NCBI RefSeq assembly: GCF_016741775.1 | Contig: NZ_JAERRK010000034.1 | Location: 1-48,821, forward strand | Length of the DNA: 48,821 nt | DNA from: Streptomyces actinomycinicus | Lineage (GTDB): Bacteria > Actinomycetota > Actinomycetes > Streptomycetales > Streptomycetaceae | Direction: 5' to 3' | Notes under the pieces: generated by a model | The model's database searches: none | What the model saw: only the letters and a program-made list of their open reading frames with translations | What the model was told of the DNA's origin: nothing | In this document: positions 18,354-27,138 of the stretch, piece by piece | How positions within the stretch are numbered: the first letter of the stretch is position 1 | How the letters are laid out: every line of letters starts with the position of its first letter | Translations under genes and position numbers: made by a program

Positions 18354-18592
18354 GGCTGTTCCCCTTTCCGCGCCCGGCGTACGCCATGGTTGAACAATTG
18401 AGCAGTGAGGCCCTCTGAGGGATGGAAACCCCACGAACTTGGGTAAAAACGCTGTGGCGTAGCCACTGTTCATGATTCCCTCTAAATCGCCAACACAGCC
18501 CCTCGGACGTCCCTGAAGACTCCCCACCCGGCCGGGCCGGCTGGGCTGACATGGCCGATCTCTCCCTCCTTGCGTGTTAGCGGAGCCGATCC

Positions 18593-19117
18593 ATGCTCAC
18601 GACCCTGAACACCTCCTACACCGATACCCGCGCCGCCGACCTGGCCTGGGCACTGGGGCGCGAGCCGCTGCCCGCCCTCGCCACACTCGACCTCGAACTC
18701 ACCGGAGCGAAACTACAGTTGAGACTGCTCGGCGCGTCCCACCAGGTGATCCTGGAGGAGGAGCGCGGTGACTGTTCGGAGACGGTCGCCTGCCTCCCCG
18801 GTTCCAGCACCCCGCTGCCGCTGGGCGTGGCCAAGCGCGTCGGCGACTGGGAGTACGAGTTCGCCGCCCGCGTCGAGGTGCTCAGCCCGGGCTCCTTCGC
18901 GGGCCGCGCCCAGGAACTACTGGCCCTCGTCTCCGACCATCCGCACGGCCTCGCCGGCGTCTTCCCCGGCAGCCCGCACGCCTTCACGGCGATGCTCGCC
19001 CAGCGGCACGAGGGCCAGGTGCACTGGCGCACCTGGCACTCCTACCCGCAGGACGGGCAGCTGGTGGCCACCCGGACCCGGGTCGGAGCGCGGGTGGCGG
19101 CGCCGCAGCCGGGTTGA
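18593..19117 (+). CDS. DUF2617 family protein
   Basis: 174 residues from ATG 18593. The sequence (LAWALGREPLPALATLDLEL, GDCSETVACLPG, HPHGLAGVFPGSPHAFTAML, HEGQVHWRTWHSYPQDGQLV) fits the actinomycete family of unknown function DUF2617, which in Streptomyces sits directly upstream of the membrane spermidine synthase, as it does here (98 bp apart). The function is unknown; conserved His/Trp residues in the second half may form a site. Confidence 0.8.
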   Translation: MLTTLNTSYTDTRAADLAWALGREPLPALATLDLELTGAKLQLRLLGASHQVILEEERGDCSETVACLPGSSTPLPLGVAKRVGDWEYEFAARVEVLSPGSFAGRAQELLALVSDHPHGLAGVFPGSPHAFTAMLAQRHEGQVHWRTWHSYPQDGQLVATRTRVGARVAAPQPG

Positions 19118-19215
19118 TCGATGGGCGGCGCCATAAACCCGCACGGCGTCAACTGCCCGCAGATCCACACGTGTGGGTGACGAAGCGTCCCGAGTGCGTA
19201 ACGTAACGTCGCAGC

Positions 19216-20850
19216 GTGATCGAGCCGCACGCCCCCGCACCCCCGGGTGTCCCGCCCTCCTGGACGGGCCCCGCACGGCTGCCCGTCCGACCCGGCACCG
19301 GGCGGTTCCTGGTCCTCGTGTGCGTCTTCGTCTGCGCGGCCTGCGGACTGGTGTACGAACTCGAACTCGTCGCGTTCGCCTCGTACTTGATCGGCGACTC
19401 GGTCACCCAGGCCTCCGTGGTGCTGTCCGTCATGGTGTTCGCGATGGGCATCGGCTCCCTCGGCGCCAAGCGGCTGCGCTGGCACGCGGCGGCCGGTTTC
19501 GGTGCGGTCGAGACGGTCCTCGCGCTGGTCGGCGGGTGCAGCGCGATGGCCCTGTACGCCGTGTTCGCGTGGACCGGCGGCTGGGGCGGGGTGTGGGCCG
19601 CCGGGCCCCGCTGCCTCCTGGTCGCCTTCTCCCTCGCCATCGGCCTGCTCATCGGCGCCGAGGTGCCGCTGCTGATGGAGCTGATCCAGCGGATCCGCCG
19701 GCAGGACGCGGGCGGCGCCGTCGCCGACCTGTTCGCGGCGGACTACGTGGGCGCCCTGGTCGGCGGTCTCGCCTTTCCCTTCCTGCTCCTGCCGTTCCTC
19801 GGCCAGTTGACCGGAGCGCTGGTCACCGGGGCGGTCAACGTGGTCGCCGGCGGCGCCCTGGTCCTCGGCCTCTTCCGCCGCGACCTCACCCGCCGCGCCC
19901 GCTGGACCCTCCTGCTCGCCGGCCTCGGCGTGCTCAGCGTCCTCGCCTCCGCCGCCGCCCTCGCCGACGACTTCGAACGGGCCGCCCGGCACGCCGTGTA
20001 CGGCACGGACGTCCGGGTGGCCGTGCAGACCGGCGTCCAGGAGATCGTCCTGGCCGGCGGCACCCACGGCCGTCCCCTCGACCTCTTCCTCGACGGGCGC
20101 CTCCGCGTCGGCGGCCGGGACCAGTACCGCTACCACGAGGCCCTGGTCCACCCCGCCCTGGCCGGCCCCCACGCCCGCGTCCTGGTCCTCGGCGGCGGCG
20201 ACGGCCTGGCCGCCCGCGAGGTGCTGCGCCACCGCGGCGTGCGCCGCGTCGACGTCGTCGAACTCGACCCCGCACTGGTGCGCCTGGCCCGCAGCGACCC
20301 CGGCCTGACCGCCGCCAACGGCCACGCCCTCGCCGACCCGCGCGTCCACGTCACCACCGCCGACGCGCTCACCTGGCTGCGGGGGACACGCGGACCGGCG
20401 TACGACGTCCTGATCGCCGACCTCCCCGACCCCGGGATCACCGCCAGCACCAAGCTGTACTCCCAGGAGTTCTACGGTCTGGCCCGCCGCGTGCTGGCCC
20501 CGCACGGCCGCCTGGTCGTGCACGCCGGGCCGGTCACCACCCGGCCCCGCGCCTTCTGGACGGTCGCCGCGACCCTCCGCACGGCCGGACTCGCCCCCAC
20601 CCCCTACCGGGTCCTCGGTCAGGACTCCGGCTTCGCCACGGGCCCCGACCGAGCGGCCGACACGTCCGGCGCCCCCCACGACTGGGGCTTCCTCCTGGCC
20701 GCCCCGGGCCACACCCCCCCACCCCTGCGCCCGGGCCTCCCCGCCCTGCACACCCTGACGCGGGCCGCCTTGAACGCGGACGAGAGAGCAGCCCGCCGAA
20801 CCCGCATCACCGACTTGCCGCCCTCGACACTGGTACACCCCCGCTACTGA
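19216..20850 (+). CDS. speE: Membrane-fused polyamine aminopropyltransferase (spermidine synthase-like)
   Basis: 544 residues from GTG 19216 with no clear ribosome site, so possibly leaderless. The first ~240 residues contain about seven transmembrane segments (CVFVCAACGLVYELELVAFA, LAIGLLIGAEVPLLMEL, ADYVGALVGGLAFP). The C-terminal half is a spermidine synthase domain with DLFLDGRLRVGGRDQYRYHE, VLVLGGGDGLAAREVLRH (SAM-binding), VDVVELDPAL and VLIADLPDPG at the catalytic-Asp position. It would transfer an aminopropyl group from decarboxylated SAM to putrescine. Such fusions are common in actinomycetes, and their true substrate is not well settled. Confidence 0.87.
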   Translation: MIEPHAPAPPGVPPSWTGPARLPVRPGTGRFLVLVCVFVCAACGLVYELELVAFASYLIGDSVTQASVVLSVMVFAMGIGSLGAKRLRWHAAAGFGAVETVLALVGGCSAMALYAVFAWTGGWGGVWAAGPRCLLVAFSLAIGLLIGAEVPLLMELIQRIRRQDAGGAVADLFAADYVGALVGGLAFPFLLLPFLGQLTGALVTGAVNVVAGGALVLGLFRRDLTRRARWTLLLAGLGVLSVLASAAALADDFERAARHAVYGTDVRVAVQTGVQEIVLAGGTHGRPLDLFLDGRLRVGGRDQYRYHEALVHPALAGPHARVLVLGGGDGLAAREVLRHRGVRRVDVVELDPALVRLARSDPGLTAANGHALADPRVHVTTADALTWLRGTRGPAYDVLIADLPDPGITASTKLYSQEFYGLARRVLAPHGRLVVHAGPVTTRPRAFWTVAATLRTAGLAPTPYRVLGQDSGFATGPDRAADTSGAPHDWGFLLAAPGHTPPPLRPGLPALHTLTRAALNADERAARRTRITDLPPSTLVHPRY

Positions 20851-20871
20851 TCCCCGACCGCCCCCCCGAGC

Positions 20872-21107
20872 CCCTCCGGCGCACGTCTCGGGGGGAGTGG
20901 GGGCGGGTGGGGTGCGGGGGCGGGAAGACGAGCGTGAGGCTTGTTCCTCCCGCCCGGCTGCCCACCACCGAACCCTCCGGCCCACCTCTCGGGGGGAGTG
21001 GGGGCGGGTCGGGTGCGGGGTCGTAAGACGAGCTTGAGGCTTGTTTCTCGGGGGATCGAGTGGGCTGGGGGCAGGGGTGGGGAGAGGGTCTTGAGGCTTG
21101 TTTCGCG
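20872..21107. repeat. Three degenerate G-rich direct repeats
   Basis: Two ~78-bp units (20872-20949 and 20973-21050) start with CCCTCCGG, contain runs such as GGGGGGAGTGGGGGCGGG and end in GAGGCTTGTTYCTC. A third partial unit (21058-21107) repeats GAGTGGGCTGGGGGCAGGGG and CTTGAGGCTTGTTT. They fill much of the 503-bp gap 20851-21353, which holds no convincing gene. The G-runs on the + strand could form quadruplexes. Confidence 0.75.
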
Positions 21108-21353
21108 CGGGCCGGGTGGGGAGTGCGACGGCCGGCGGGGCGGTCGGTGAGGCGTGCCGGCGGCTGGCGAGCGCCCAGCGTCGCCCTCTCCGTCGACCGA
21201 GTCGGGTGGGCTGGGGGCGCCGGGGCGGGGAGAAGGGCTTGGGGGCCGCTGCTCGGGGGCGCTGGTCGGGTGGGTGGGCAAACGGGGGTCTGGGGGCGAA
21301 GCCCCCAGCACGCCCGGGTGAGTTCCGGCCATGACTGGGTAGGCTCACCGACC

Positions 21354-22256
21354 ATGGAGCACCAGGTCTTCGTCCCGGCCCCCACCGAGAGGCTCACCGC
21401 GGCGCTGGCCGACCCCGCCCGCGTCGTCCGCGCGATCCCCGGCCTGCAGCAGGACGCCGGTGCCGAACCGATCACCGGCCGCCTGAAACTGCGCGTCGGC
21501 GGCCACTCCGTCACCTACCGCGGCACACTCCGCGTGCTGCCCCGCACGGACGGCACGTACGCCGTCGAGGGCGAGGCCACCGAGGCCCGCGGCGCCGGCA
21601 CGGTCACTCTCGCCCTGACCCTGCGCCTGACCGCCACCGAGGGCGGCACCACGGTCACGGTCGAAGGCACGGCGGACGCGTCCGGCCGCATCACGGAACT
21701 GCCGGCGGACACGGTCACCGCGGCGGCGACGAGGCTGCTGGACCGCTGCCTGGAGTCCCTGACGACGGACCGGCAGCCGGAGCCCGACAGCGAACCGAAC
21801 GGCGAGCAGAAGCCCGCGGACACCGGATCCGAGCCGGCCCCGGCCGGCGAGTCCGCTCGGGCCTCCGTCTTCGACACCGCCGTCCCCCCGCCCTCCCTTG
21901 ACCCGGACGCGGACCGGGACGTGGCGGAGGACGTGGACGTGGCGGAGGACCTGGACGAGGGCGCGGACGTGGACGAGGACGTGGACGAGGACGTCGACGC
22001 CGGTTGTTCCGACCGGCTCACCGGGGACTTCGCCGACACCGGCGCACCGCCCGCCGAGGCCGCGCACGCGCGCCGGACGATGATCGGCCGCAGCGCCGAG
22101 GAGGTCGACCACGCCCCGCCGCGCGGCCGTTACGCCCCCGTACCGGCCCCCCAGACCGTCGTCGGCAGCCCCGTCCTGCGCTGGGCGGCCCCCGCCGCGG
22201 CGCTGGCACTCGCCTCGGCGATCGTGGTCACCCGCGTCCTGCGCAAGCGCCGCTGA
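21354..22256 (+). CDS. SRPBCC (CoxG-like) domain protein with acidic linker and C-terminal membrane anchor
   Basis: 300 residues from ATG 21354. Residues 1-140 form an SRPBCC/CoxG-like domain (EHQVFVPAPTERLTAALADP, VVRAIPGLQQDAG, GTADASGRITELP). A disordered acidic linker follows, with repeated DVAEDVDVAED / DVDEDVDEDVD units (about residues 188-218), then a hydrophobic C-terminal helix (VLRWAAPAAALALASAIVVT) and a basic tail KRR. CoxG-like proteins are linked to membrane attachment of CO dehydrogenase-type enzymes, but no such enzyme is present here, so the client is unknown. Confidence 0.7.
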   Translation: MEHQVFVPAPTERLTAALADPARVVRAIPGLQQDAGAEPITGRLKLRVGGHSVTYRGTLRVLPRTDGTYAVEGEATEARGAGTVTLALTLRLTATEGGTTVTVEGTADASGRITELPADTVTAAATRLLDRCLESLTTDRQPEPDSEPNGEQKPADTGSEPAPAGESARASVFDTAVPPPSLDPDADRDVAEDVDVAEDLDEGADVDEDVDEDVDAGCSDRLTGDFADTGAPPAEAAHARRTMIGRSAEEVDHAPPRGRYAPVPAPQTVVGSPVLRWAAPAAALALASAIVVTRVLRKRR

Positions 22257-22312
22257 CCCGAGCGGAGCGCCGTCCCGAGCGCCCTCTTGATCACCCCAGT
22301 AGGGTCGGTTCC

Positions 22313-23101
22313 GTGAGTGACGAAGAGATCACGCTGACCGCGGGCGACGCGGAAGTGAGCGTGCGGCCCGGCGACGGCGGCCGCATCGGTGGACTCCGGA
22401 CCGGCGGCGTGCAGCTGCTGCGGCAGGGCGAGCGCTACGGCTGCTTCCCTATGGTGCCCTGGTGCGGCCGGATCCGGGAGGGCCGCTTCCTGGACGGCGG
22501 CACCGTCCGCCAGATGCCGCTCAACTCCCCGCCGCACGCCATCCACGGCACCGCACGCGACGGGGCCTGGCGCACCGCGCGGGTCTCCGGGAACGAGGCG
22601 GTGCTCACGTACGAGCTGACCGACCCCTGGCCGCACTCCGGCCGTGTCACCCAGATCGTCACGCTCGCCGAGGACGCCCTGACGCTGACGATGTCCGTGG
22701 AGACGTACGACGACTCCTTCCCGGCGCAGCTCGGCTGGCACCCGTGGTTCCGCCGCAACCTGGGCGGCGAGGACGCCCGGCTGGACTTCGAGCCGGCCTG
22801 GCAGGAGGAGCGCGGCGCCGACCACCTGCCGACCGGCAACCGCATCGACCGCAAGCCCGGACCCTGGGACGACTGCTTCGGCATGCCCGGCGGCGTCGAC
22901 GTCACCCTGACCTGGCCCGGGCAACTGGAGCTGAAGGTGACCAGCCGCGAGGAGTGGGTGGTCGTCTACGACGAGCAGGCCGAGGCCGTCTGCGTGGAGC
23001 CGCAGACCGGCCCGCCGAACGGACTCAACACCCTCCCGCGCCTGGTCACCCCGCTGGAACCGCTGGAGGCGACGACCACCTGGAGCTGGCGGCGGCTCTA
23101 A
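22313..23101 (+). CDS. Aldose 1-epimerase family protein
   Basis: 262 residues from GTG 22313 (AGGG nine bases upstream). The galactose-mutarotase fold is indicated by MVPWCGRIREGRF, NSPPHAIHGTARDGAW (first catalytic His), QLGWHPWFRR (second His) and VCVEPQTGPPNGLN (catalytic Glu). It should interconvert alpha and beta anomers of an aldose or act as glucose-6-phosphate 1-epimerase. It is 10 bp before pyrE, which suggests cotranscription. Confidence 0.9.
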   Translation: MSDEEITLTAGDAEVSVRPGDGGRIGGLRTGGVQLLRQGERYGCFPMVPWCGRIREGRFLDGGTVRQMPLNSPPHAIHGTARDGAWRTARVSGNEAVLTYELTDPWPHSGRVTQIVTLAEDALTLTMSVETYDDSFPAQLGWHPWFRRNLGGEDARLDFEPAWQEERGADHLPTGNRIDRKPGPWDDCFGMPGGVDVTLTWPGQLELKVTSREEWVVVYDEQAEAVCVEPQTGPPNGLNTLPRLVTPLEPLEATTTWSWRRL

Positions 23102-23111
23102 GCTGGTCGGC

Positions 23112-23660
23112 ATGACGGACGTACGCGGCGCGCTGCTGCAGCAGATCAAGGACAAGGCCGTGGTGCACGGCAAGGTGACGCTCTCCTCCGGTCTGGAGGC
23201 CGACTACTACGTCGACCTGCGCCGCATCACCCTCGACGGCGAGGCCGCCCCGCTGGTCGGACAGGTGCTGCTGGATCTGACCGCGGACCTGGAGTTCGAC
23301 GCGGTGGGCGGGCTCACCATGGGCGCCGACCCGGTCGCCGCGGCCATGCTGCACGCCGCCGCCGCGCGCGGGAAGAAGCTGGACGCGTTCGTCGTCCGCA
23401 AGGCGGCGAAGGCCCACGGGCTGCAGCGCCGGGTGGAGGGGCCGGAGATCGCGGGCCGCCGGGTCCTGGTGGTCGAGGACACCTCCACCACGGGCGGCTC
23501 CCCGCTGACCGCCGTGGAGGCCGTGCGCGAGGCCGGTGCCGAGGTCGTCGCCGTCGCGACCATCGTGGACCGCGCGACCGGCGCCGCCGAGAAGATCGAG
23601 GCCGGCGCGGGCGTTCCGTACCGTTTCGCCTTCTCGCAGGATGAACTGGGCCTGGACTGA
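23112..23660 (+). CDS. pyrE: Orotate phosphoribosyltransferase
   Basis: 182 residues. PRPP-binding loop VLVVEDTSTTGGSPLTAVEA, substrate motif VTLSSGLEADYYVDLRRITL and KAAKAHGLQRRVEGP identify PyrE, which makes orotidine 5'-phosphate from orotate and PRPP in pyrimidine synthesis. It follows the epimerase gene with a 10-bp gap. The rest of the pyr genes are elsewhere, as usual in Streptomyces. Confidence 0.95.
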   Translation: MTDVRGALLQQIKDKAVVHGKVTLSSGLEADYYVDLRRITLDGEAAPLVGQVLLDLTADLEFDAVGGLTMGADPVAAAMLHAAAARGKKLDAFVVRKAAKAHGLQRRVEGPEIAGRRVLVVEDTSTTGGSPLTAVEAVREAGAEVVAVATIVDRATGAAEKIEAGAGVPYRFAFSQDELGLD

Positions 23661-23803
23661 CGACGCGGATTGACCTGGACTTGACCGGCGCATGGACCAT
23701 CGGTTCATGTCTGGAAAGATGGGGCCGACGATGACGTCACACCCCAGGTCTAGGTCAGGGCCGTAACGCAGAACGCCAACCCGCACACTCAAGGAGCGGA
23801 CAG

Positions 23804-24826
23804 ATGCCCATCGCAACCCCCGAGGTCTACAGCGAGATGCTCGACCGGGCGAAGGCAGGGAAGTTCGCCTACCCGGCCATCAACGTCACCTCCAGCCAGA
23901 CCCTGAACGCGGCGCTGCGCGGCTTCGCGGAGGCGGAGAGCGACGGCATCGTCCAGATCTCGACCGGTGGGGCCGAGTTCCTCGGCGGCCAGTACAGCAA
24001 GGACATGGTCACCGGCGCGGTCGCGCTCGCCGAGTACGCCCACATCATCGCCGAGAAGTACCCGGTCAACATCGCGCTGCACACCGACCACTGCCCGAAG
24101 GACAAGCTCGACGGGTACGTGCGTCCGCTGCTCGCGCTCTCCAAGAAGCGCGTCGACGCCGGTCTCGCCCCGCTGTTCCAGTCGCACATGTGGGACGGCT
24201 CCGCCGAGACCCTCGCCGACAACCTGGAGATCGCGCAGGAGCTGCTGGAGCAGGCCCGCGCCGCGAAGATCATCCTCGAGGTCGAGATCACCCCGACCGG
24301 TGGCGAGGAGGACGGTGTCTCGCACGAGATCAACGACTCCCTCTACACCACCGTCGAGGACGCGATCCGCACCGCAGAGGCCCTGGGCCTGGGCGAGAAG
24401 GGCCGCTACCTGCTGGCCGCCTCCTTCGGCAACGTGCACGGCGTGTACAAGCCGGGCAACGTCGTCCTGCGCCCCGAGCTGCTGAAGGAGCTGAACGAGG
24501 GCGTCGCCGCCCGGTTCGGCAAGGAGTCCCCGTTCGACTTCGTCTTCCACGGCGGCTCCGGCTCCTCCGAGGAGGAGATCCACACCGCGCTGGAGAACGG
24601 CGTCGTGAAGATGAACATCGACACGGACACCCAGTACGCCTTCACCCGCCCGGTCGCCGCCCACATGTTCACGAACTACGACGGCGTCCTGAAGGTCGAC
24701 GGCGAGGTCGGCAACAAGAAGGCCTACGACCCGCGCACCTGGGGCAAGCTGGCCGAGGCCTCCATGGCCCAGCGCGTCGTCCAGGCCACGCAGAACCTGC
24801 GCTCGGCGGGCAACCGGATCAAGTAA
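23804..24826 (+). CDS. fba: Class II fructose-bisphosphate aldolase
   Basis: 340 residues from ATG 23804 with AAGGAG upstream. Zinc-binding and active-site motifs are present: ALHTDHCPKDKLDGYVRPLL, EVEITPTGGEEDG, ASFGNVHGVYKPGN and FVFHGGSGSS, followed by NIDTDTQYAF. It splits fructose 1,6-bisphosphate into dihydroxyacetone phosphate and glyceraldehyde 3-phosphate. The gene probably has its own promoter in 23661-23803, where two TTGACC boxes occur (about 23673-23690). Confidence 0.97.
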   Translation: MPIATPEVYSEMLDRAKAGKFAYPAINVTSSQTLNAALRGFAEAESDGIVQISTGGAEFLGGQYSKDMVTGAVALAEYAHIIAEKYPVNIALHTDHCPKDKLDGYVRPLLALSKKRVDAGLAPLFQSHMWDGSAETLADNLEIAQELLEQARAAKIILEVEITPTGGEEDGVSHEINDSLYTTVEDAIRTAEALGLGEKGRYLLAASFGNVHGVYKPGNVVLRPELLKELNEGVAARFGKESPFDFVFHGGSGSSEEEIHTALENGVVKMNIDTDTQYAFTRPVAAHMFTNYDGVLKVDGEVGNKKAYDPRTWGKLAEASMAQRVVQATQNLRSAGNRIK

Positions 24827-24851
24827 ACGGATCGGGTGAGCGGTGCTCCAC

Positions 24852-24884
24852 CGGGCCCGGCGGCTGTCCACAGCGCCGGGCCCG
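24852..24884 (+). terminator. Hairpin terminator after fba
   Basis: CGGGCCCGGCGGCTG (24852-24866) pairs with 24871-24884 around a TCCA loop, with one bulged G. Confidence 0.75.
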
Positions 24885-24900
24885 CTGTATATCTGGGGTC

Positions 24901-26355
24901 ATGCCCGATGTCCGGCTGGCGTCGCCCCGGGGCAAGTGGATCCTGCTGACCACGGTCCTCGGCTCCAGCATGGCCCTGCTGGACTCGACCGTCGTCAACG
25001 TGGCACTCCCGCGCATCGGCCGCGACCTGGACGCGAGCCTCGCCGCGCTGCAGTGGACGGTCAACGCGTACATGGTCACGCTGGCCGGGCTGATCCTGCT
25101 CGGCGGCTCGCTGGGAGACCGCTACGGCCGCCGCAGGATCTTCGTGCTGGGCGTGGTCTGGTTCGCCGCCGCCTCACTGCTGTGCGGCCTGGCCCCGACC
25201 CCCGGGGTCCTCATCGCCGCCCGTGCCTTCCAGGGCGTCGGCGGGGCACTCCTGACCCCCGGCTCGCTCGCGCTCATCCAGGCCTCCTTCCACCCCGACG
25301 ACCGCAGCCGGGCGGTCGGTCTCTGGTCCGGTTTCGGCGGGATCGGGGCGGCCGTCGGCCCGTTCGTGGGCGGCTGGCTGGTGGACGGCCCCGGCTGGCG
25401 CTGGGTGTTCCTGCTCAACGTGCCGCTGGCCCTGCTGTGCGTCCCCGTCGCGCTCCGGCACGTCCCCGAGTCGTCCGACAGCCGTGCCCACGGCCGCTTC
25501 GACGTCCTCGGCGCCGCGTCGGGCGCCCTCGCGCTGGCCCTGCTGACGTACGCCCTGATCGAGGCCGGCGGCAGCGCCCTGCCGGTGGCGACGGCCGCGG
25601 CGGCGGGTGTGGCCGCGGCCGTCGGCTTCGTCCACGTCGAGAAGCACCACCCCGACCCGATGCTCCCGCCGGGCATCTTCGCCTCGCGCCAGTTCACGGC
25701 GGTCAACCTGGTCACGCTGACCGTCTACGCGGCCTTCAGCGGGTTCTTCTTCCTCACCGCGCTCCAGCTCCAGGTGGTGGCCGGCTACTCCGCCCTGCAG
25801 GCCGGCACGGCCCTGCTCCCGACGACGGCCCTCATGCTGCTGTTCTCGGCCCGCTCCGGCGCGCTGGCCGACCGCACGGGTCCCCGGCTGCCGCTGACCG
25901 TCGGCCCGCTGCTCTGCGCCGCGGCGATGCTGCTGATGCTGCGGGTGGGGCCGCACGCGAACTACCTGACGGACGTCCTGCCCGCCGTGCTGGTCATGGG
26001 CGCCGGTCTGGTCACCGTGGTCGCCCCGCTGACCGCCACGGTGCTGGCCTCCGTGGACACCGCGCAGGCGGGCCTGGCCAGCGGCATCAACAACGCGGCG
26101 GCGCGTGCGGCGGGTCTGGTGGCCGTGGCCGCGCTTCCGCTGCTGGCCGGGATGGGGCCGGAGGCGTACCGGTCGGCGACCGCGTTCGACGCGTCCTTCG
26201 ACCGTGCGATGCCGATCTGCGCGGGGGTGCTCGTGGTCGGCTCGGTCCTGGCCTTCACGCTGGTCCGACGACCGCCGCCGAACTGCCGCCACCCGGAATG
26301 CAGGACTCACGGCTGTGTGACGTCCCCGCCGCTGGAGGCGGAGGGCCGGCAGTGA
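24901..26355 (+). CDS. MFS drug efflux transporter (DHA2, 14-TM)
   Basis: 484 residues from ATG 24901. About fourteen transmembrane helices; motif C region (LDSTVVNVALPRIGRDL), motif A GGSLGDRYGRRRIF, and FQGVGGALLTPGSLALI are typical of EmrB/QacA-type proton-driven exporters. Substrate unknown. The C-terminal tail is hydrophilic with clustered Cys/Pro/His (NCRHPECRTHGC), an unusual end for the family. It stands alone between fba and a repeat block. Confidence 0.9.
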   Translation: MPDVRLASPRGKWILLTTVLGSSMALLDSTVVNVALPRIGRDLDASLAALQWTVNAYMVTLAGLILLGGSLGDRYGRRRIFVLGVVWFAAASLLCGLAPTPGVLIAARAFQGVGGALLTPGSLALIQASFHPDDRSRAVGLWSGFGGIGAAVGPFVGGWLVDGPGWRWVFLLNVPLALLCVPVALRHVPESSDSRAHGRFDVLGAASGALALALLTYALIEAGGSALPVATAAAAGVAAAVGFVHVEKHHPDPMLPPGIFASRQFTAVNLVTLTVYAAFSGFFFLTALQLQVVAGYSALQAGTALLPTTALMLLFSARSGALADRTGPRLPLTVGPLLCAAAMLLMLRVGPHANYLTDVLPAVLVMGAGLVTVVAPLTATVLASVDTAQAGLASGINNAAARAAGLVAVAALPLLAGMGPEAYRSATAFDASFDRAMPICAGVLVVGSVLAFTLVRRPPPNCRHPECRTHGCVTSPPLEAEGRQ

Positions 26356-26386
26356 CGTGGCTGCGGCGGTTCCCCGGCTGCGGGTC

Positions 26387-26505
26387 GGTGGGGGCGATCG
26401 CGCAGTTCCCCGCGCCCCTTGCGGGGCGGTCGTCGGTTCTGTACGGGGAGTGTGCGGGCCGGTGGGGGTGATCGCGCAGTTCCCCGCGCCCCTTGCGGGG
26501 TGGTC
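26387..26505. repeat. Two copies of a 45-bp palindrome-containing intergenic repeat
   Basis: Copies at 26387-26431 and 26461-26505 differ at two positions. Each contains GCGCAGTTCCCCGCGCCCC and a CCCCGC/GCGGGG hairpin. From memory, the same element recurs between genes in many Streptomyces chromosomes. The 176-bp gap holds nothing else. Confidence 0.8.
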
Positions 26506-26531
26506 TCGGGGGTGTGCGGGAAACTGGGGGC

Positions 26532-26945
26532 ATGACGATTCACGAGAACCTCCTCGGCGGTCCCCCTCCGACCCACCTCCCCGACGACCCGGAGCCGCGC
26601 GAGCTGCTCGCCCAGGGCGCCGCGCCCGCGGACGTCGCCGCCAAGTACCCGACCTCTTCGCTCGCCTGGGCCCAGCTGGCCGACGACGCGTTCGAGCGCG
26701 GTGCGGTCGTGGAGTCGTACGCCTATGCCCGTACGGGCTACCACCGGGGGCTGGACGCCCTGCGCCGCAACGGCTGGAAGGGCCACGGGCCGGTGCCGTG
26801 GGAGCACGAGCCGAACCGCGGCTTCCTCCGCGCCCTGCACGCGCTCGCCCGCGCCGCGCAGTCGATCGGCGAGCAGGAGGAGTACGAGCGCTGCGCGCAG
26901 TTCCTGAAGGACTCCTCGCCGACGGCGGCCCAGACGCTGGGCTGA
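26532..26945 (+). CDS. DUF3151 domain-containing protein
   Basis: 137 residues from ATG 26532. Helical, TPR-like sequence: PEPRELLAQGAAPADVAAKY, AWAQLADDAFERGAVVESYA, YARTGYHRGLDALRRNGWKG and HALARAAQSIGEQEEYERC. It matches the actinomycete DUF3151 family of unknown function. The start follows the second 45-bp repeat by 26 bp. Confidence 0.85.
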   Translation: MTIHENLLGGPPPTHLPDDPEPRELLAQGAAPADVAAKYPTSSLAWAQLADDAFERGAVVESYAYARTGYHRGLDALRRNGWKGHGPVPWEHEPNRGFLRALHALARAAQSIGEQEEYERCAQFLKDSSPTAAQTLG

Positions 26946-26954
26946 CCGCCGCAC

Positions 26955-26987
26955 GCGTCAGGGGCCGCCCGCCGGGGCCCCTGACGC
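26955..26987 (+). terminator. Hairpin terminator after DUF3151 gene
   Basis: A perfect 12-bp stem GCGTCAGGGGCC (26955-26966) with 26976-26987 and a 9-nt loop. Confidence 0.75.
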
Positions 26988-27138
26988 ATGCAGTCCCCGC
27001 CAGGCGCGGCCGACGAGGTCACCGGCCGTGCCTTGCGGCGGAGGCGGTTGATTGCGCAGGATGCGGGATGGGGACCGGGGCCCCCGTGCCGGCATCGGCA
27101 GGGGCGGACCGCTACCCGGAGTAACACAGGAGACAGCG

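Noticed and set aside
21060..21353. N-terminal extension of the SRPBCC frame into the G-rich repeats
   Set aside because: Composition is repeat-derived Gly/Arg/Trp; the domain starts cleanly at ATG 21354.
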